64,000 nucleotides of DNA from Catellatospora coxensis (GCF_016862635.1 NZ_BONI01000039.1:1-64000), one strand, 5' to 3'; shown: positions 43,780-52,260, counted from the stretch's first letter. Translations and numbers: made by a program. The notes: generated by a model from the sequence alone, not told the origin.

Positions 43780-45060
43780 ATGCAGGAGAGGTTGACGCAG
43801 GCAGGGCGAATGGTCGCCACCTGCTTCGACTCGCCTGCATGGTCGTTCACCGACTCCGAGCTGATCACCACGCTCGACTCGGCGCGAGGATTGCGGGAAC
43901 GGCTGGCGGCCGTCGAACTGTCGCTGGTCCGCGAACTCGACGCCCGCGCCGTCCCTGTCGCCCACGGCGCCGCCAGCACGGCGGTCTGGCTGCGCGAACA
44001 CTGGCGTATCGGAATACGCGCCGCCAAACAGGCCGTGGAACTCGCCAGAACGCTCGACCGGCTCCCCACCACCGCCGACGCCCTCGCCGCCGGGACCGTG
44101 AACACCGAGCAGGCCGCCGTCATCGCCCAGGCTCTCGAAGCGCTCCCGGCCGAGGTGGGTCTGGAGACGGCCGCGAAGGCCGAAACCGCACTGATCGGAT
44201 TCGCGGCCCAGTTCGAACCGTCCGTGCTCCGCCGCTTCGGCGAGCGCATCCTCACCCACGTCGCCCCCGACACCGCCGAGGAGCACGAGCGCGAAGCACT
44301 GGCCGCGCAGGAAGAGCGCGCGCACGCCACACGCATACTGACGCTGGTCGCCGACCGGAGCGGGCGAGTGCGGGTGACCGGCTGGCTCGACACGGAAGCC
44401 GCCGCCGTGGTCACCGCCGCCCTCGATCCCCTCACCCGCCCTGGCGCGCTCGACCCCGCGGGGCACCGCCCGGCCGAGAACACCCATGACATGCGAACCG
44501 CGGGTCAACGGCGGGCCGACGCCCTCACCGAGATCTGCCGCCGTGTCCTCGCCGCGGGCGAACTGCCTGACAACGGCGGCGACCGCCCACAACTCGTGAT
44601 CACCGTCGACTACGACGGCCTCGCCGCACGCACCGGCGCAGGGCTGCTCGACAACGGCGCGACACTCACTCCCGAGACCGTCCGGCGCATCGCCTGCGAC
44701 GCACAGGTCATTCCCGCCGTGCTCGGCGGCGACGGGCAGCTGCTCGACCTCGGCCGGACCCGCCGCCTGATCACGGGAGCCCTGCGCCGAGCGCTCGTGC
44801 TCCGCGACCGGGGCTGCGCGTTCCCCGGCTGCGACCGCCCACCCCGCTGGTGCCAGGGGCACCACATCCGGCACTGGGCCGACGGCGGCCCCACCGACCT
44901 CGACAACGCGGTGCTGCTGTGCGGACACCACCACCGCGTCGTCCACCGCGACGACTGGCAGGTCCGGCTGGGCCACGACCGGCGGCCCGAGTTCATCCCT
45001 CCGAGCTACGTGGACGCCACCCGCCTTCCCCGCCGCAACAACTTCCACCTGCGGCCCTAG
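43780..45060 (+). CDS. DUF222 / HNH endonuclease (13E12-repeat family)
   Basis: A 426-residue protein. N-terminal DUF222 (about 20-300; RVRVTGWLDTEAAAVVTAAL, RRADALTEICRRVL) and C-terminal HNH nuclease (about 345-400) with CAFPGCDRPPRWCQGHHIRHWADGGPTDLDNAVLLC and HHHRVVHRDDW: zinc Cys pairs and the HH catalytic pair are intact. Multi-copy in actinomycete genomes and associated with mobile REP13E12 elements in mycobacteria. Whether it is active or domesticated is unknown. Codon use looks like its neighbours. Confidence 0.92.
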   Translation: MQERLTQAGRMVATCFDSPAWSFTDSELITTLDSARGLRERLAAVELSLVRELDARAVPVAHGAASTAVWLREHWRIGIRAAKQAVELARTLDRLPTTADALAAGTVNTEQAAVIAQALEALPAEVGLETAAKAETALIGFAAQFEPSVLRRFGERILTHVAPDTAEEHEREALAAQEERAHATRILTLVADRSGRVRVTGWLDTEAAAVVTAALDPLTRPGALDPAGHRPAENTHDMRTAGQRRADALTEICRRVLAAGELPDNGGDRPQLVITVDYDGLAARTGAGLLDNGATLTPETVRRIACDAQVIPAVLGGDGQLLDLGRTRRLITGALRRALVLRDRGCAFPGCDRPPRWCQGHHIRHWADGGPTDLDNAVLLCGHHHRVVHRDDWQVRLGHDRRPEFIPPSYVDATRLPRRNNFHLRP

Positions 45061-45187
45061 ACCGCACCTGATCGCCGATCACACCGGGCCGAGCCGGGTT
45101 TCCACTCGGAGAACCGCCAACCGCCCGAGCAGACGAGCGGCTTCCGCTCCGCGACCTGCCCGGCCAGCTATGCGTGAGCTGCCGCCA

Positions 45188-46774
45188 TCAGACCACCAGC
45201 GTCGCGGCGCGGGCGGCGAGGCCGACGCCGACGAGCAGCACCATCGCGCTCGCGGCGTACGGCCCGGCCAGGCGGACCCGACGGAACCGGTCGAACCGGC
45301 CCGCCCAGCGATCGCGAACCTTGAGCAGCAGCAGCCCCGCTGCGGTGAGCGTGCCCGCCATGCCCAGCCCGTAGGCGAGCACGAGCAGGATGCCGAAGCC
45401 CGTCCGGCCCAGTGCGATCGCGCCCAGCAACACCACCAGCGCGGAAGGGCTCGGCACCAGGCCCGCCGCCACTCCGATCGCACCGAACCCGAATCGCCCG
45501 CGTCCCGTGCCCTCTGCCGCATCGCCGCCGTCGTGGGAGTGCGCCTGGCCGAACAGACCGTGCCGGTGCACATGCTCGTGCCCATGCGAGCCCTGTTCAT
45601 GCGAGCCGTGCCCATGCGAGCCGTGCCCATGCGAGCCGTGCCCATGCGAGCCGTGTTCATGCACCTCGTGGGAGTGGCTGTGCGTGGGCCTGCGGCGCAC
45701 CGTGGCCAGCAGCATGGCGAGGCCCACGGTGATCACGATGGTGCCGCTGGCCAGGCCGAGCCAGCCGAGAACGGTCTGGCCGGTCAGGCCGGAGACGGCG
45801 GTGAGCAGGAGGCCCAGGGCGATGACGCCGCCGGTGTGGGTGGCGGTGACGGTCGCGCCGACGGTCAGCGCGTCGCGGGGGCGGCCCGCGCGGCCGGCGA
45901 GGTATACCGCCATCACGGTCTTGCCGTGCCCGGGGAGCAGCGCGTGGCCTGCCCCGAGCACCAGGGCAAGCAGCACCGCTAGCAGCCCGACCAGCGGGGT
46001 GAGCCGGTCGGCGCCGACGGTGTCGAGGACCTGCTGCTGCGCCCAGGCAGCCCAGCGCAGCGGCGCGGGGTCGTCGGGCCGGGCGGGCGCGCCCAGGTCC
46101 GGTGCGCCTGCCGGGGCGAGGCTGTTCGCCGGTGAGCCCGGTGAGGCTGCGGCGGGACGGGCGGACAGGCTGGCGTCGCGGACGTCGAGCGGGGAGCCGA
46201 GCAGGTCGACGGGGTAGTCGCGCAGCTCGTCGGTGGTGCTGCGGGTGGGCACGGGTGAGCCGGGCAGGTCGACGCCGGCGCCGGTGGCGGTGATCTCGCG
46301 CCAGCCGACGCGGTCGGCGAGGTGGCCGTTGTGGACGGTGAGCACGGCAGGGCGGTCCAGCCGGGCGGGGGCGGTCAAGGTGCAGGTGATCCGGCTGGTG
46401 GGCAGGCGGGCGGAGCCCGGTTCGAGGGTCATGTCGGCCGAGCGGACAGTCCAGCTCAGGGCACGGTCGTCGACGCGTACCGCCAGCTCCCGGGCGAAGG
46501 CGTCGCAGGCGGCCGCCGCGTGCGCGCGCAGCTCGGGCGCGTCGGCGACGCCGTCGCCGGAGGTGTCGACCGCGCCGCGCCGCTGCAGCGTGGGCAGCTC
46601 GGCGACGTCGAGGATCGTGGTGGCGTCGACGGCGTCCGGACGCAGGGTCAGCGCGACCAACTGGTTGATGGAGAGGTTGCCGAGCGGGTGCGCCGCCGCG
46701 GGGGCGGGCAGCAGCGCGAGCGCGGCTCCGGCCAGCACCACGACCGGCAGCGTACGGCGGATCGAACGGTTCAT
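45188..46774 (-). CDS. NicO-type nickel/cobalt exporter with His-rich repeat and periplasmic-type N-domain
   Basis: A 528-residue membrane protein. Signal peptide (about 1-29), an extracytoplasmic domain (about 30-250) that starts HPLGNLSINQ, then six to seven helices with the NicO motif LGAGHALLPGHGKTVMAVYLAGR and ATHTGGVIALG. A cytoplasmic loop (about 370-410) is a His stretch HGSHGHGSHGHGSHG encoded by a tandem 15-bp repeat. It fits the Ni/Co exporter family (RcnA/NicO). ATG overlaps the TPR gene's stop (TGATG). Confidence 0.88.
   Translation of the reverse strand: MNRSIRRTLPVVVLAGAALALLPAPAAAHPLGNLSINQLVALTLRPDAVDATTILDVAELPTLQRRGAVDTSGDGVADAPELRAHAAAACDAFARELAVRVDDRALSWTVRSADMTLEPGSARLPTSRITCTLTAPARLDRPAVLTVHNGHLADRVGWREITATGAGVDLPGSPVPTRSTTDELRDYPVDLLGSPLDVRDASLSARPAAASPGSPANSLAPAGAPDLGAPARPDDPAPLRWAAWAQQQVLDTVGADRLTPLVGLLAVLLALVLGAGHALLPGHGKTVMAVYLAGRAGRPRDALTVGATVTATHTGGVIALGLLLTAVSGLTGQTVLGWLGLASGTIVITVGLAMLLATVRRRPTHSHSHEVHEHGSHGHGSHGHGSHGHGSHEQGSHGHEHVHRHGLFGQAHSHDGGDAAEGTGRGRFGFGAIGVAAGLVPSPSALVVLLGAIALGRTGFGILLVLAYGLGMAGTLTAAGLLLLKVRDRWAGRFDRFRRVRLAGPYAASAMVLLVGVGLAARAATLVV
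45586..45660. repeat. Five tandem 15-bp units in the NicO gene
   Basis: Unit GCGAGCCGTGCCCAT, five copies with end copies degenerate; each codes a HGSHG pentapeptide on the minus strand, so copy number sets the length of the His-rich metal loop. Confidence 0.85.
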
Positions 46775-48060
46775 CAGGCACCTGCCGAGGCGAGGGCGCG
46801 CGCCGCGGCGGGCGCGTCGACCGGGGAGAAGTGGGGGTTGAACCGCAGCGCCCGGGCGAGGTCGCGGCGGGCGGCGGCGCGGTCGCCGAGGGCGAGTTCG
46901 ATCATTCCCAGGTGGTACGCGTGGAGCGCGCTGCGCGCGCCGAGCGCCGCCGCGGCACGGGCCAGGGGCAGCGCCTCGCGGTGCCGTCCGGCCTGGTGCA
47001 GCGCCCAGGCGAGAGTGTCGGCGACGTCGGTGTGCTTGCGCCGCCGCCACTCGTCCGTGGCCAGGCGCACCGCGCTGGCGTGGTCGCCGCGGGCCAGGGC
47101 CAGTTCGGCGGCGGCGAGGGCGTCCCCGCCTCCCCCGGCCGCGAGCAGGTCCAGGGCGGCCTGCGCCAGCGCGAGCTGCGCCTCGGCTTCGGCGGCGCGG
47201 CCGAGTGAGCGCAGCAGCAGCGCGTACTCGACCAGCAGGGACGGGGTCGGCGCGGCGGCGGTGAGCGCGGCGTACCCGGCCAGCGCCTCGGCGGTGCGGC
47301 CGTTCGCCGCGTCGACGCGGGCGAGCCCATGGCGCAGCGGCAGGTAGCCGGCGTCCGCGGCCAGCCCGGCCTCGTACGCGGCGCGGGCCGCGACCAGGTC
47401 GCCGCCGTGCCAGGCCAGGTCGCCGAGCTGGTGGTGGACGAAGGCCAGGTCGGCGGGCGCGATCGCGGTGGCGAGCGCCTGCGTCCACAGCGCCCGGGCC
47501 TCGTCGACGCGGCCGTGCTGTTCGAGGTCGTACGCCGCCCGGGACAGTGCGGGCAGGCCCGGCCGCAGGTCGAGCATGCGCTGCGCCGCCTCCGTCGCCT
47601 CGGCGGGCCGGCCGAGCTGGGTCAGCGCGTCGGTGAGCACCCCGTACGCGTCGGCGCTGAACGGGTTGCCCGCGAGCGCCTGCCGGGCCAGCCGCTCGGC
47701 CCGCGCGAAGTCGTGCCGCGCGTTGGCCAGCGCGCCGAGCCCGGCGAGCGCCACGTCGGCGGACGGGCCGGGGTGCAGGCGCAGCGACTCGCGCAGCGCG
47801 CCCTCGGCCCGGGTGTAGTAGCCGGGGTCCCCGGTGATCCGGGCCCGCTCGACGTACGCGCTGCCCAGCGCCGCCCAGGTGGTCCAGTCGCCGGGCACGT
47901 CCCGCAGCCGCGCCTGCGCCTGCTCGATCGACGCGGCCAGCGGGTCGCCCTGGGCGTACCCGGCCTCGGCGGTCCACGGTTCGGACCCGGCGCCGAACGC
48001 GCTCCCGAGCCCGAGCAGCGCCGCGGCGGTGACGCCCACCGCGATGATCCGTCGCCACAT
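46774..48060 (-). CDS. Secreted/anchored tetratricopeptide-repeat protein
   Basis: A 428-residue protein: N-terminal membrane helix or signal peptide (about 4-24), then at least eight TPR-like helical pairs through the rest (for example DWTTWAALGSAYVERA, ALGARSALHAYHLGMIELALGDRAAARRDLARALRFNP). TPRs are protein-binding scaffolds. It is coupled by TGATG overlap to the NicO exporter, so the two are probably made as one unit. The partner protein is unknown; the DUF4331 protein is an obvious candidate. Confidence 0.85.
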   Translation of the reverse strand: MWRRIIAVGVTAAALLGLGSAFGAGSEPWTAEAGYAQGDPLAASIEQAQARLRDVPGDWTTWAALGSAYVERARITGDPGYYTRAEGALRESLRLHPGPSADVALAGLGALANARHDFARAERLARQALAGNPFSADAYGVLTDALTQLGRPAEATEAAQRMLDLRPGLPALSRAAYDLEQHGRVDEARALWTQALATAIAPADLAFVHHQLGDLAWHGGDLVAARAAYEAGLAADAGYLPLRHGLARVDAANGRTAEALAGYAALTAAAPTPSLLVEYALLLRSLGRAAEAEAQLALAQAALDLLAAGGGGDALAAAELALARGDHASAVRLATDEWRRRKHTDVADTLAWALHQAGRHREALPLARAAAALGARSALHAYHLGMIELALGDRAAARRDLARALRFNPHFSPVDAPAAARALASAGA

Positions 48061-48090
48061 GTCTACCTCCCCTTTCGCAAGATCAGCGAT

Positions 48091-48140
48091 GGGAAGGGCA
48101 CCTTCACAACGCTATGCGTTGTAGAAGGTGCCCTTCCTTT
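48091..48140. terminator. Hairpin repeat downstream of DUF4331 (GAAGGGCACCTTC family)
   Basis: Arms 48091-48111 and 48115-48136 around a TAT loop, with one bulged base; core GGAAGGGCACCTTC-ACAACGC. It lies 3 bases after the DUF4331 stop and ends in CTTTCCTC, so it should terminate that gene. Confidence 0.65.
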
Positions 48141-48142
48141 CC

Positions 48143-49819
48143 TCAGTGGGTGTGGGCGGGCTCGTCGGGGCCGTGGGTGTGGGGGGTGCGGTTGCGGCGG
48201 CGCATCCACCAGCCGGCGAAGAGGAGCAGGCCGAGGCCGCCGGCGACGGAGGAGCCGACCATCGCCATGGCGCCGCCGGTGGACATGCCCTCCTCGACGC
48301 CGGAGGACGCCGAAGCCGGGGAGGCGTCGACCGAGCCCGGTGCGGTCGGGTTGCCGCCGCCCTTGCCGGCCGTGTTGACCGCTACCGCGTTGGGCAGGGC
48401 GACGTACGGGAACGTGTCACCGAAGGCGTTCTCGTTGGCGTCGACCGCGTCACCGGCGGCCAGCGCGTCCACGATCTGGCCGGTCTGCGCCGCGCCGACC
48501 AGGGCCTGCAGCTCGATGTCGACGACGTCGTCGGCCAGCCGCCGCCCGTTCGGGAAGCCCTGCAGGTCGCCGCCGATGACGCCGAGGCGGTTCGGGTCGG
48601 CGGTGACCGGCACGGACAGGTTCAGCCGCAGCATCTCCGACGGGCGGAACTTCGCCGGGTTCACGTCGGCGTTGTTGAGCTGCGAGTTGAGGTCCGCCTT
48701 GATCGGGCCGTCGGCCTTGGTGGTGATCCCGGTCAGGAAGATCTCGACCAGGTCGTTGCGCGGGGTGGCCGGCGCGGGGATGTTGTAGATCGCCTCGATC
48801 AGCTTGGGCACCTCGGGTTCGGTGACCCGCTTGACCAGCTGCGGGATCTTCGCGTCGCCGTCGGGCCGGGAGGCGTTGAACGCGTCCTTGAGCCCGGCGG
48901 GCACGACGACCTCGTTGACCAGCGGGTTGCCCAGCCGCGAGACCTGCACCCGGTCCACGCTGCGCGGGTCGCCGGTGCGTCCGGTGATGCGCACCCGGGG
49001 CCGCTCGGTGGTGGTCCACACGCCGATCACGGGGTTGCGGGCGCCGTCGCCGCGCAGCGCGACGTCCTTGAACGGCACCTCCAGCGCGATCGTGTTGACG
49101 TTGTATCCGGCCAGCGTGTCCTGCCCGGTCTCGCTGAGGTCGCCGCCGTAGAGCAGGTCGAACACCCGCAGGTCCAGGAAGAACGGGTCGTCGGCCTGCC
49201 CGGCGAAGATGCGCCAGCCGCCGGGCAGCTTGACGGTGGCCTGCTCGCGCAGTGCTCCGTAGTCCGGCATGGACGCCGGGCCCACCCGCGAGGGCGCGAC
49301 AGCGACGTTGCTGGCCCGGGTGCGGAAGGCCTCGCCGTTGAACGAGGACTCCAGCGTGTACGTCTGCTTGAACAGCAGGTTCTCGTCGTCGAGTGAGGTC
49401 ACCGGACCGCTGTTGAGCAGGAAGGTGGAGTTGCCGCGCTTGTCGACGTTCTTGAACGTCCACCGGAATCGGGCGTCGGGCCGCGCGTCCCCGTCGCTGT
49501 CCACATTGATCAGGTACTGCGCGTCGGTCGCGAACGGGTGGAAGTTGGGGCCGCCGTTCGGCTCCTGGAACGGGACCCAGTTCGCCACGAACGTGACGAA
49601 GCCGGGGCGGTCCGGGCTGACGAAGGCGTACAGGTCGGTCGCGTCGACGGCGGGGTCGAGCGCGATGAGGGGCGCCTCGCGGTGGCTGGACGCGCCGGCC
49701 GTGCCGGGCCCGAGCGCGTACAGCCCGCCGGAGACGGCCAGGCACGCCGCGACGGCGAGCGCGGCGCCGGTCCGGCGGCGGACCAGGTGGCGGACCAGGT
49801 GGCGCGGGGTGAGTCTCAT
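48143..49819 (-). CDS. DUF4331 domain surface protein
   Basis: A 558-residue exported protein. Signal peptide about 1-43 (Arg-rich, ending ASS), then the DUF4331 start SHREAPLIALDPAVDATDLYAFVSPDRP, a long body with VPFQEPNGGPNFHPF and YNVNTIALEVPF, and a C-terminal membrane helix (about 515-540) with RRRNR, so it is anchored in the membrane facing out. DUF4331 proteins are of unknown function. ATG at 49819 has GGAGGACC upstream. It is flanked on both sides by the same hairpin repeat and lies upstream of the TPR-NicO pair. Confidence 0.9.
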   Translation of the reverse strand: MRLTPRHLVRHLVRRRTGAALAVAACLAVSGGLYALGPGTAGASSHREAPLIALDPAVDATDLYAFVSPDRPGFVTFVANWVPFQEPNGGPNFHPFATDAQYLINVDSDGDARPDARFRWTFKNVDKRGNSTFLLNSGPVTSLDDENLLFKQTYTLESSFNGEAFRTRASNVAVAPSRVGPASMPDYGALREQATVKLPGGWRIFAGQADDPFFLDLRVFDLLYGGDLSETGQDTLAGYNVNTIALEVPFKDVALRGDGARNPVIGVWTTTERPRVRITGRTGDPRSVDRVQVSRLGNPLVNEVVVPAGLKDAFNASRPDGDAKIPQLVKRVTEPEVPKLIEAIYNIPAPATPRNDLVEIFLTGITTKADGPIKADLNSQLNNADVNPAKFRPSEMLRLNLSVPVTADPNRLGVIGGDLQGFPNGRRLADDVVDIELQALVGAAQTGQIVDALAAGDAVDANENAFGDTFPYVALPNAVAVNTAGKGGGNPTAPGSVDASPASASSGVEEGMSTGGAMAMVGSSVAGGLGLLLFAGWWMRRRNRTPHTHGPDEPAHTH

Positions 49820-49980
49820 GGTCGGGTCCTCCGGTACTGAGGGGCAGACGCGCCGACCGCGTCTGTTGCCGGAACTTCGGACCCGCCCGCACCCATGGAT
49901 GGGCGTCTGTCGACTTGCCGCCACCGAGCCATCCGGCAACCCCCCGGCACCGAACCACCTCCTCGGCACTCCGCCACGAA

Positions 49981-50025
49981 GGAAGGGCACCTTCACAACG
50001 CTATGCGTTGTGAAGGTGCCCTTCC
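49981..50025. terminator. Perfect 21-bp hairpin repeat between PPOX and DUF4331 genes
   Basis: Arms 49981-50001 and 50005-50025 are perfect complements around TAT, core GGAAGGGCACCTTC-ACAACGC, same as the copy at 48091. It lies after the PPOX stop, so it can terminate that gene. The rest of 49820-50073 shows nothing else. Confidence 0.75.
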
Positions 50026-50073
50026 TTTCGCGCGATGGGCGCTGAGCTGCGATGGTGCCGAGCTGCGGGACGG

Positions 50074-50466
50074 TCAGGCCTGGGCGAGCCGGACGGTCGG
50101 GGTGACCTTGACGATCACGCGTACCTCGTCGGCCTTGCGCCACGGGTAGCTGTCCTTGCCGAGGTACTTGTACGCGAGCTTGTCGATGTGCGCGTCCGCG
50201 CCCTCCTCGATGAACTCGACGTCGCCCTTCACCCACAGCGTGCGGTAGTCGTTGGCCTTGTCCACGATGGAGATGCCGACCCGCGGGTCCCGGACCATCG
50301 CGTTGTACTTCACTCGGCCCTTGGCGGTGTTGAACAGGATGTGCTCCCCGTCGGTGTCGATCCACACCGGCGTGACGTGCGGCGAGCCGTCGAAGTCGAC
50401 CACGCCGACGTGGGCGAGCTGGGGTTCGTTGAGCAGCGCGACGTCCTCTGCGGTCAAAATAGTCAT
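50074..50466 (-). CDS. PPOX-class F420-type oxidoreductase
   Basis: A 130-residue split-beta-barrel protein of the pyridoxamine-oxidase/F420 family: LNEPQLAHVGVVDFDGSPHVTPVWID, LFNTAKGRVKYNAM and RDPRVGISIVDKAN. Actinobacterial members of this type usually use F420 rather than FMN to reduce small substrates; the cofactor is inferred. I chose ATG at 50466: a TAGATT box lies 7 bases upstream, so the message is probably leaderless. Confidence 0.88.
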   Translation of the reverse strand: MTILTAEDVALLNEPQLAHVGVVDFDGSPHVTPVWIDTDGEHILFNTAKGRVKYNAMVRDPRVGISIVDKANDYRTLWVKGDVEFIEEGADAHIDKLAYKYLGKDSYPWRKADEVRVIVKVTPTVRLAQA

Positions 50467-50473
50467 AATGCGC

Positions 50474-50479
50474 AATCTA
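50474..50479 (-). promoter_or_regulatory. -10 box of a leaderless promoter for the PPOX gene
   Basis: TAGATT on the minus strand, 7 bases upstream of the ATG, with no Shine-Dalgarno between; this would put the transcript start at the A of ATG. Confidence 0.5.
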
Positions 50480-50503
50480 CCCGCCGAGCCGGGGCGGAAA
50501 CGG

Positions 50504-50782
50504 TCACTCCACGGGCATCGGGATACGCAGGGACATCGTGCCGCGCAGGTCGAGCCACGCGCTGCTCGGGCTGCGGACCAGCCGCATGACCACCTCTTCG
50601 CAGGACGGGCAGCGGGCGACCAGGCCGGGCGCGTGGGTGTACACCTTCAGGCCCGCCACCGGCCCCTCGTCGCCGCAGTTGACGCAGCGCCCCATGGCCT
50701 GGGTCATGTCCATCGCGAAGATCTCGCGCAGCGGCCCGGCCAGCGCGTTGCCGTCGGTGAAGTCGTCGGAGAAGAGTTCCAT
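50504..50782 (-). CDS. DUF6510 zinc-ribbon-like protein
   Basis: A 92-residue protein with the CVNC and CPSC pairs (residues about 33 and 58) of a zinc ribbon, and the DUF6510-like start DDFTDGNALAGPLREIF. It is the third gene of the trio with the ferredoxin-reductase and sulfite-oxidase-like genes, 11 bases after the reductase. A chaperone or electron-transfer support role is inferred. Confidence 0.75.
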   Translation of the reverse strand: MELFSDDFTDGNALAGPLREIFAMDMTQAMGRCVNCGDEGPVAGLKVYTHAPGLVARCPSCEEVVMRLVRSPSSAWLDLRGTMSLRIPMPVE

Positions 50783-50793
50783 CACAGCCTCCG

Positions 50794-51558
50794 TCAGGTG
50801 CCGCTCGGGCCGAAGCGCTCGGTCTTCACCCGGCGGGCGTCGTGGCCCAGCGCGATCAGGATGTCGGCGACCGCCTCGACGAAGCCGGTCGGCCCGCACA
50901 CGAAGCAGGCCGGCTGGAAGTCCGGCGGCCAACCGCCGTTGTTCACGTCGGCCACACCCAGCCGCCGCGGCGGCAGCGGCCAGCCCTCGGGCGTCTTGCG
51001 GGTGTACACGTAGCCGACGTCCAGCCCGAAGTCGTCGCGCGCCCGGGTGCGCAGCTCGTCGGCGTAGTACCGGTCCTCCGGCGTGCGCACCGAGTAGAGC
51101 AGGCGGAACAGGGCCTTGCTGCCCGCCGCCCGCCGGGCCCGGATCATCGCCATCAGCGGCACGATGCCCGAGCCGCCCCCGATCAGCAGCACCGGCGCCT
51201 GGTCCGCGGACCGCCAGACGAACCAGCCGCCGACCGGCCCGCGCAGCTCGATCACATCCCCGACGGACAGGGTCTGGGTGAGGTACGGCGAGACCTCCCC
51301 GTCCTCGACCAGCTGCACGGTCAGCGCCACGCGGGTGCCGTCGGCGGGCGTGGCGATGGAGTAGCTGCGTTCGGTGCTGTACCCGTCCTCGGCGGTCAGC
51401 CGCACGTCGACGTGCTGCCCGGGCAGGTGTCCCGGCCAGTCCGGCACGTCGAACACCAGGGTCCGCGCGCTGGGCGTCTCGTCCCGGAACTCGACCAGCC
51501 TGGCCGCCCGCCAGACCAGCCGCGGGCTCAGTCCCCCTGGTACCGCTGCTCGCGCCAT
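50794..51558 (-). CDS. Ferredoxin-reductase-type FAD/NAD(P) oxidoreductase
   Basis: A 254-residue FNR-fold protein: FAD motif STERSYSIA (RxYS), NAD(P) loop LLIGGGSGIVPLMAMI and C-terminal CFVCGPTGFVEAVADIL. It should pass electrons from NAD(P)H to the molybdoenzyme next to it. The ATG lies 31 bases inside the upstream gene, so it is coupled; a later start is possible. Confidence 0.88.
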   Translation of the reverse strand: MARAAVPGGLSPRLVWRAARLVEFRDETPSARTLVFDVPDWPGHLPGQHVDVRLTAEDGYSTERSYSIATPADGTRVALTVQLVEDGEVSPYLTQTLSVGDVIELRGPVGGWFVWRSADQAPVLLIGGGSGIVPLMAMIRARRAAGSKALFRLLYSVRTPEDRYYADELRTRARDDFGLDVGYVYTRKTPEGWPLPPRRLGVADVNNGGWPPDFQPACFVCGPTGFVEAVADILIALGHDARRVKTERFGPSGT

Positions 51559-52136
51559 GGGTCACCGTAGTCGTGGTAGCCGGCGCTCTCCCAGAAGCCC
51601 GGCTCGTCCTCGTCCATCAGCGTGATGCCGCGCACCCACTTCGCCGACTTCCACAGGTAGAGGTGCGGCACCAGCAGCCGGGCCGGGCCGCCGTGCTCCG
51701 GCGTCAGGTCCTCGCCGTCGAACTTGTACGCGATCCAGGCCTGCCCGTGCAGCAGGTCCTCGTACGGCAGGTTCGTGGTGTAGCCGCCGTACGAGTGGAC
51801 CATCGCGTAGTCGGCCGCGGTGTCCACGCCCTCCAGCAGCACGTCCAGGCTGACGCCCTGCCAGCGGGTGTGCAGCTTCGACCACTTGGTCACGCAGTGC
51901 AGGTCGACCGTCGGCCGCTCGCTGGGCAGCGCCATCAGCTGCTGCCAGTCCCACCGGTGCTTCTCCCCGGCCTCGGTGACGATCACGAACTCCCACGTGT
52001 CCGTGGGCACCCGCAGCGTCGGACCCGCTGTCAGCACCGGGAAGTCCTCGGTCAGGTACTGCCCCGGCGGCAGCCGCACCTCACCGCCCTCAGTCCCCCG
52101 CCGCCCCCGAAACCCCGGCGACACAATCCCACCCAT
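51528..52136 (-). CDS. Sulfite-oxidase-like molybdopterin oxidoreductase
   Basis: A 202-residue single-domain molybdoenzyme of the sulfite-oxidase family. The Mo-binding Cys is in DLHCVTKWSKLHTRWQGV, followed by HSYGGYTTNLPYEDLL, EHGGPARLLVPHLYLWKSAKWV and a C-terminal GYHDYGDPW. Shorter than sulfite oxidase; like MsrP/YedY-type proteins but without a Tat signal, so cytoplasmic. The physiological substrate is unknown. ATG at 52136 chosen as first Met after GC-rich run. Confidence 0.9.
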   Translation of the reverse strand: MGGIVSPGFRGRRGTEGGEVRLPPGQYLTEDFPVLTAGPTLRVPTDTWEFVIVTEAGEKHRWDWQQLMALPSERPTVDLHCVTKWSKLHTRWQGVSLDVLLEGVDTAADYAMVHSYGGYTTNLPYEDLLHGQAWIAYKFDGEDLTPEHGGPARLLVPHLYLWKSAKWVRGITLMDEDEPGFWESAGYHDYGDPWREQRYQGD

Positions 52137-52184
52137 ACCCCCACAACTACCACCCCACCCCCGCCCCGCCACCCCCTTCGCCGC

Positions 52185-52260
52185 GTTGATCATGAACTTA
52201 TGGCACGGCTCGACGGCGTGTCCCTGCCACAACTTCATGATCAACGACTTCATGGTCAAC
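52185..52260. repeat. Inverted repeat GTTGATCATGAA with a third partial copy
   Basis: Arms 52185-52205 and 52225-52245 match in 19 of 21 positions, and a third partial copy GACTTCATGGTCAAC follows (52246-52260). It lies between the molybdoenzyme start and the citrate synthase terminator. It may be a regulatory hairpin or an interspersed repeat. Confidence 0.5.

Noticed and set aside
45586-45660. CRISPR-like repeat
   Set aside because: 15-bp units are directly adjacent without spacers and lie in a coding frame; the same applies to the 12-bp repeats at 32385 and 59709.
48091-50025. Mobile element bounded by the two identical hairpins around DUF4331
   Set aside because: No transposase, no visible target duplication, and each hairpin sits just after a gene's stop as a terminator would.
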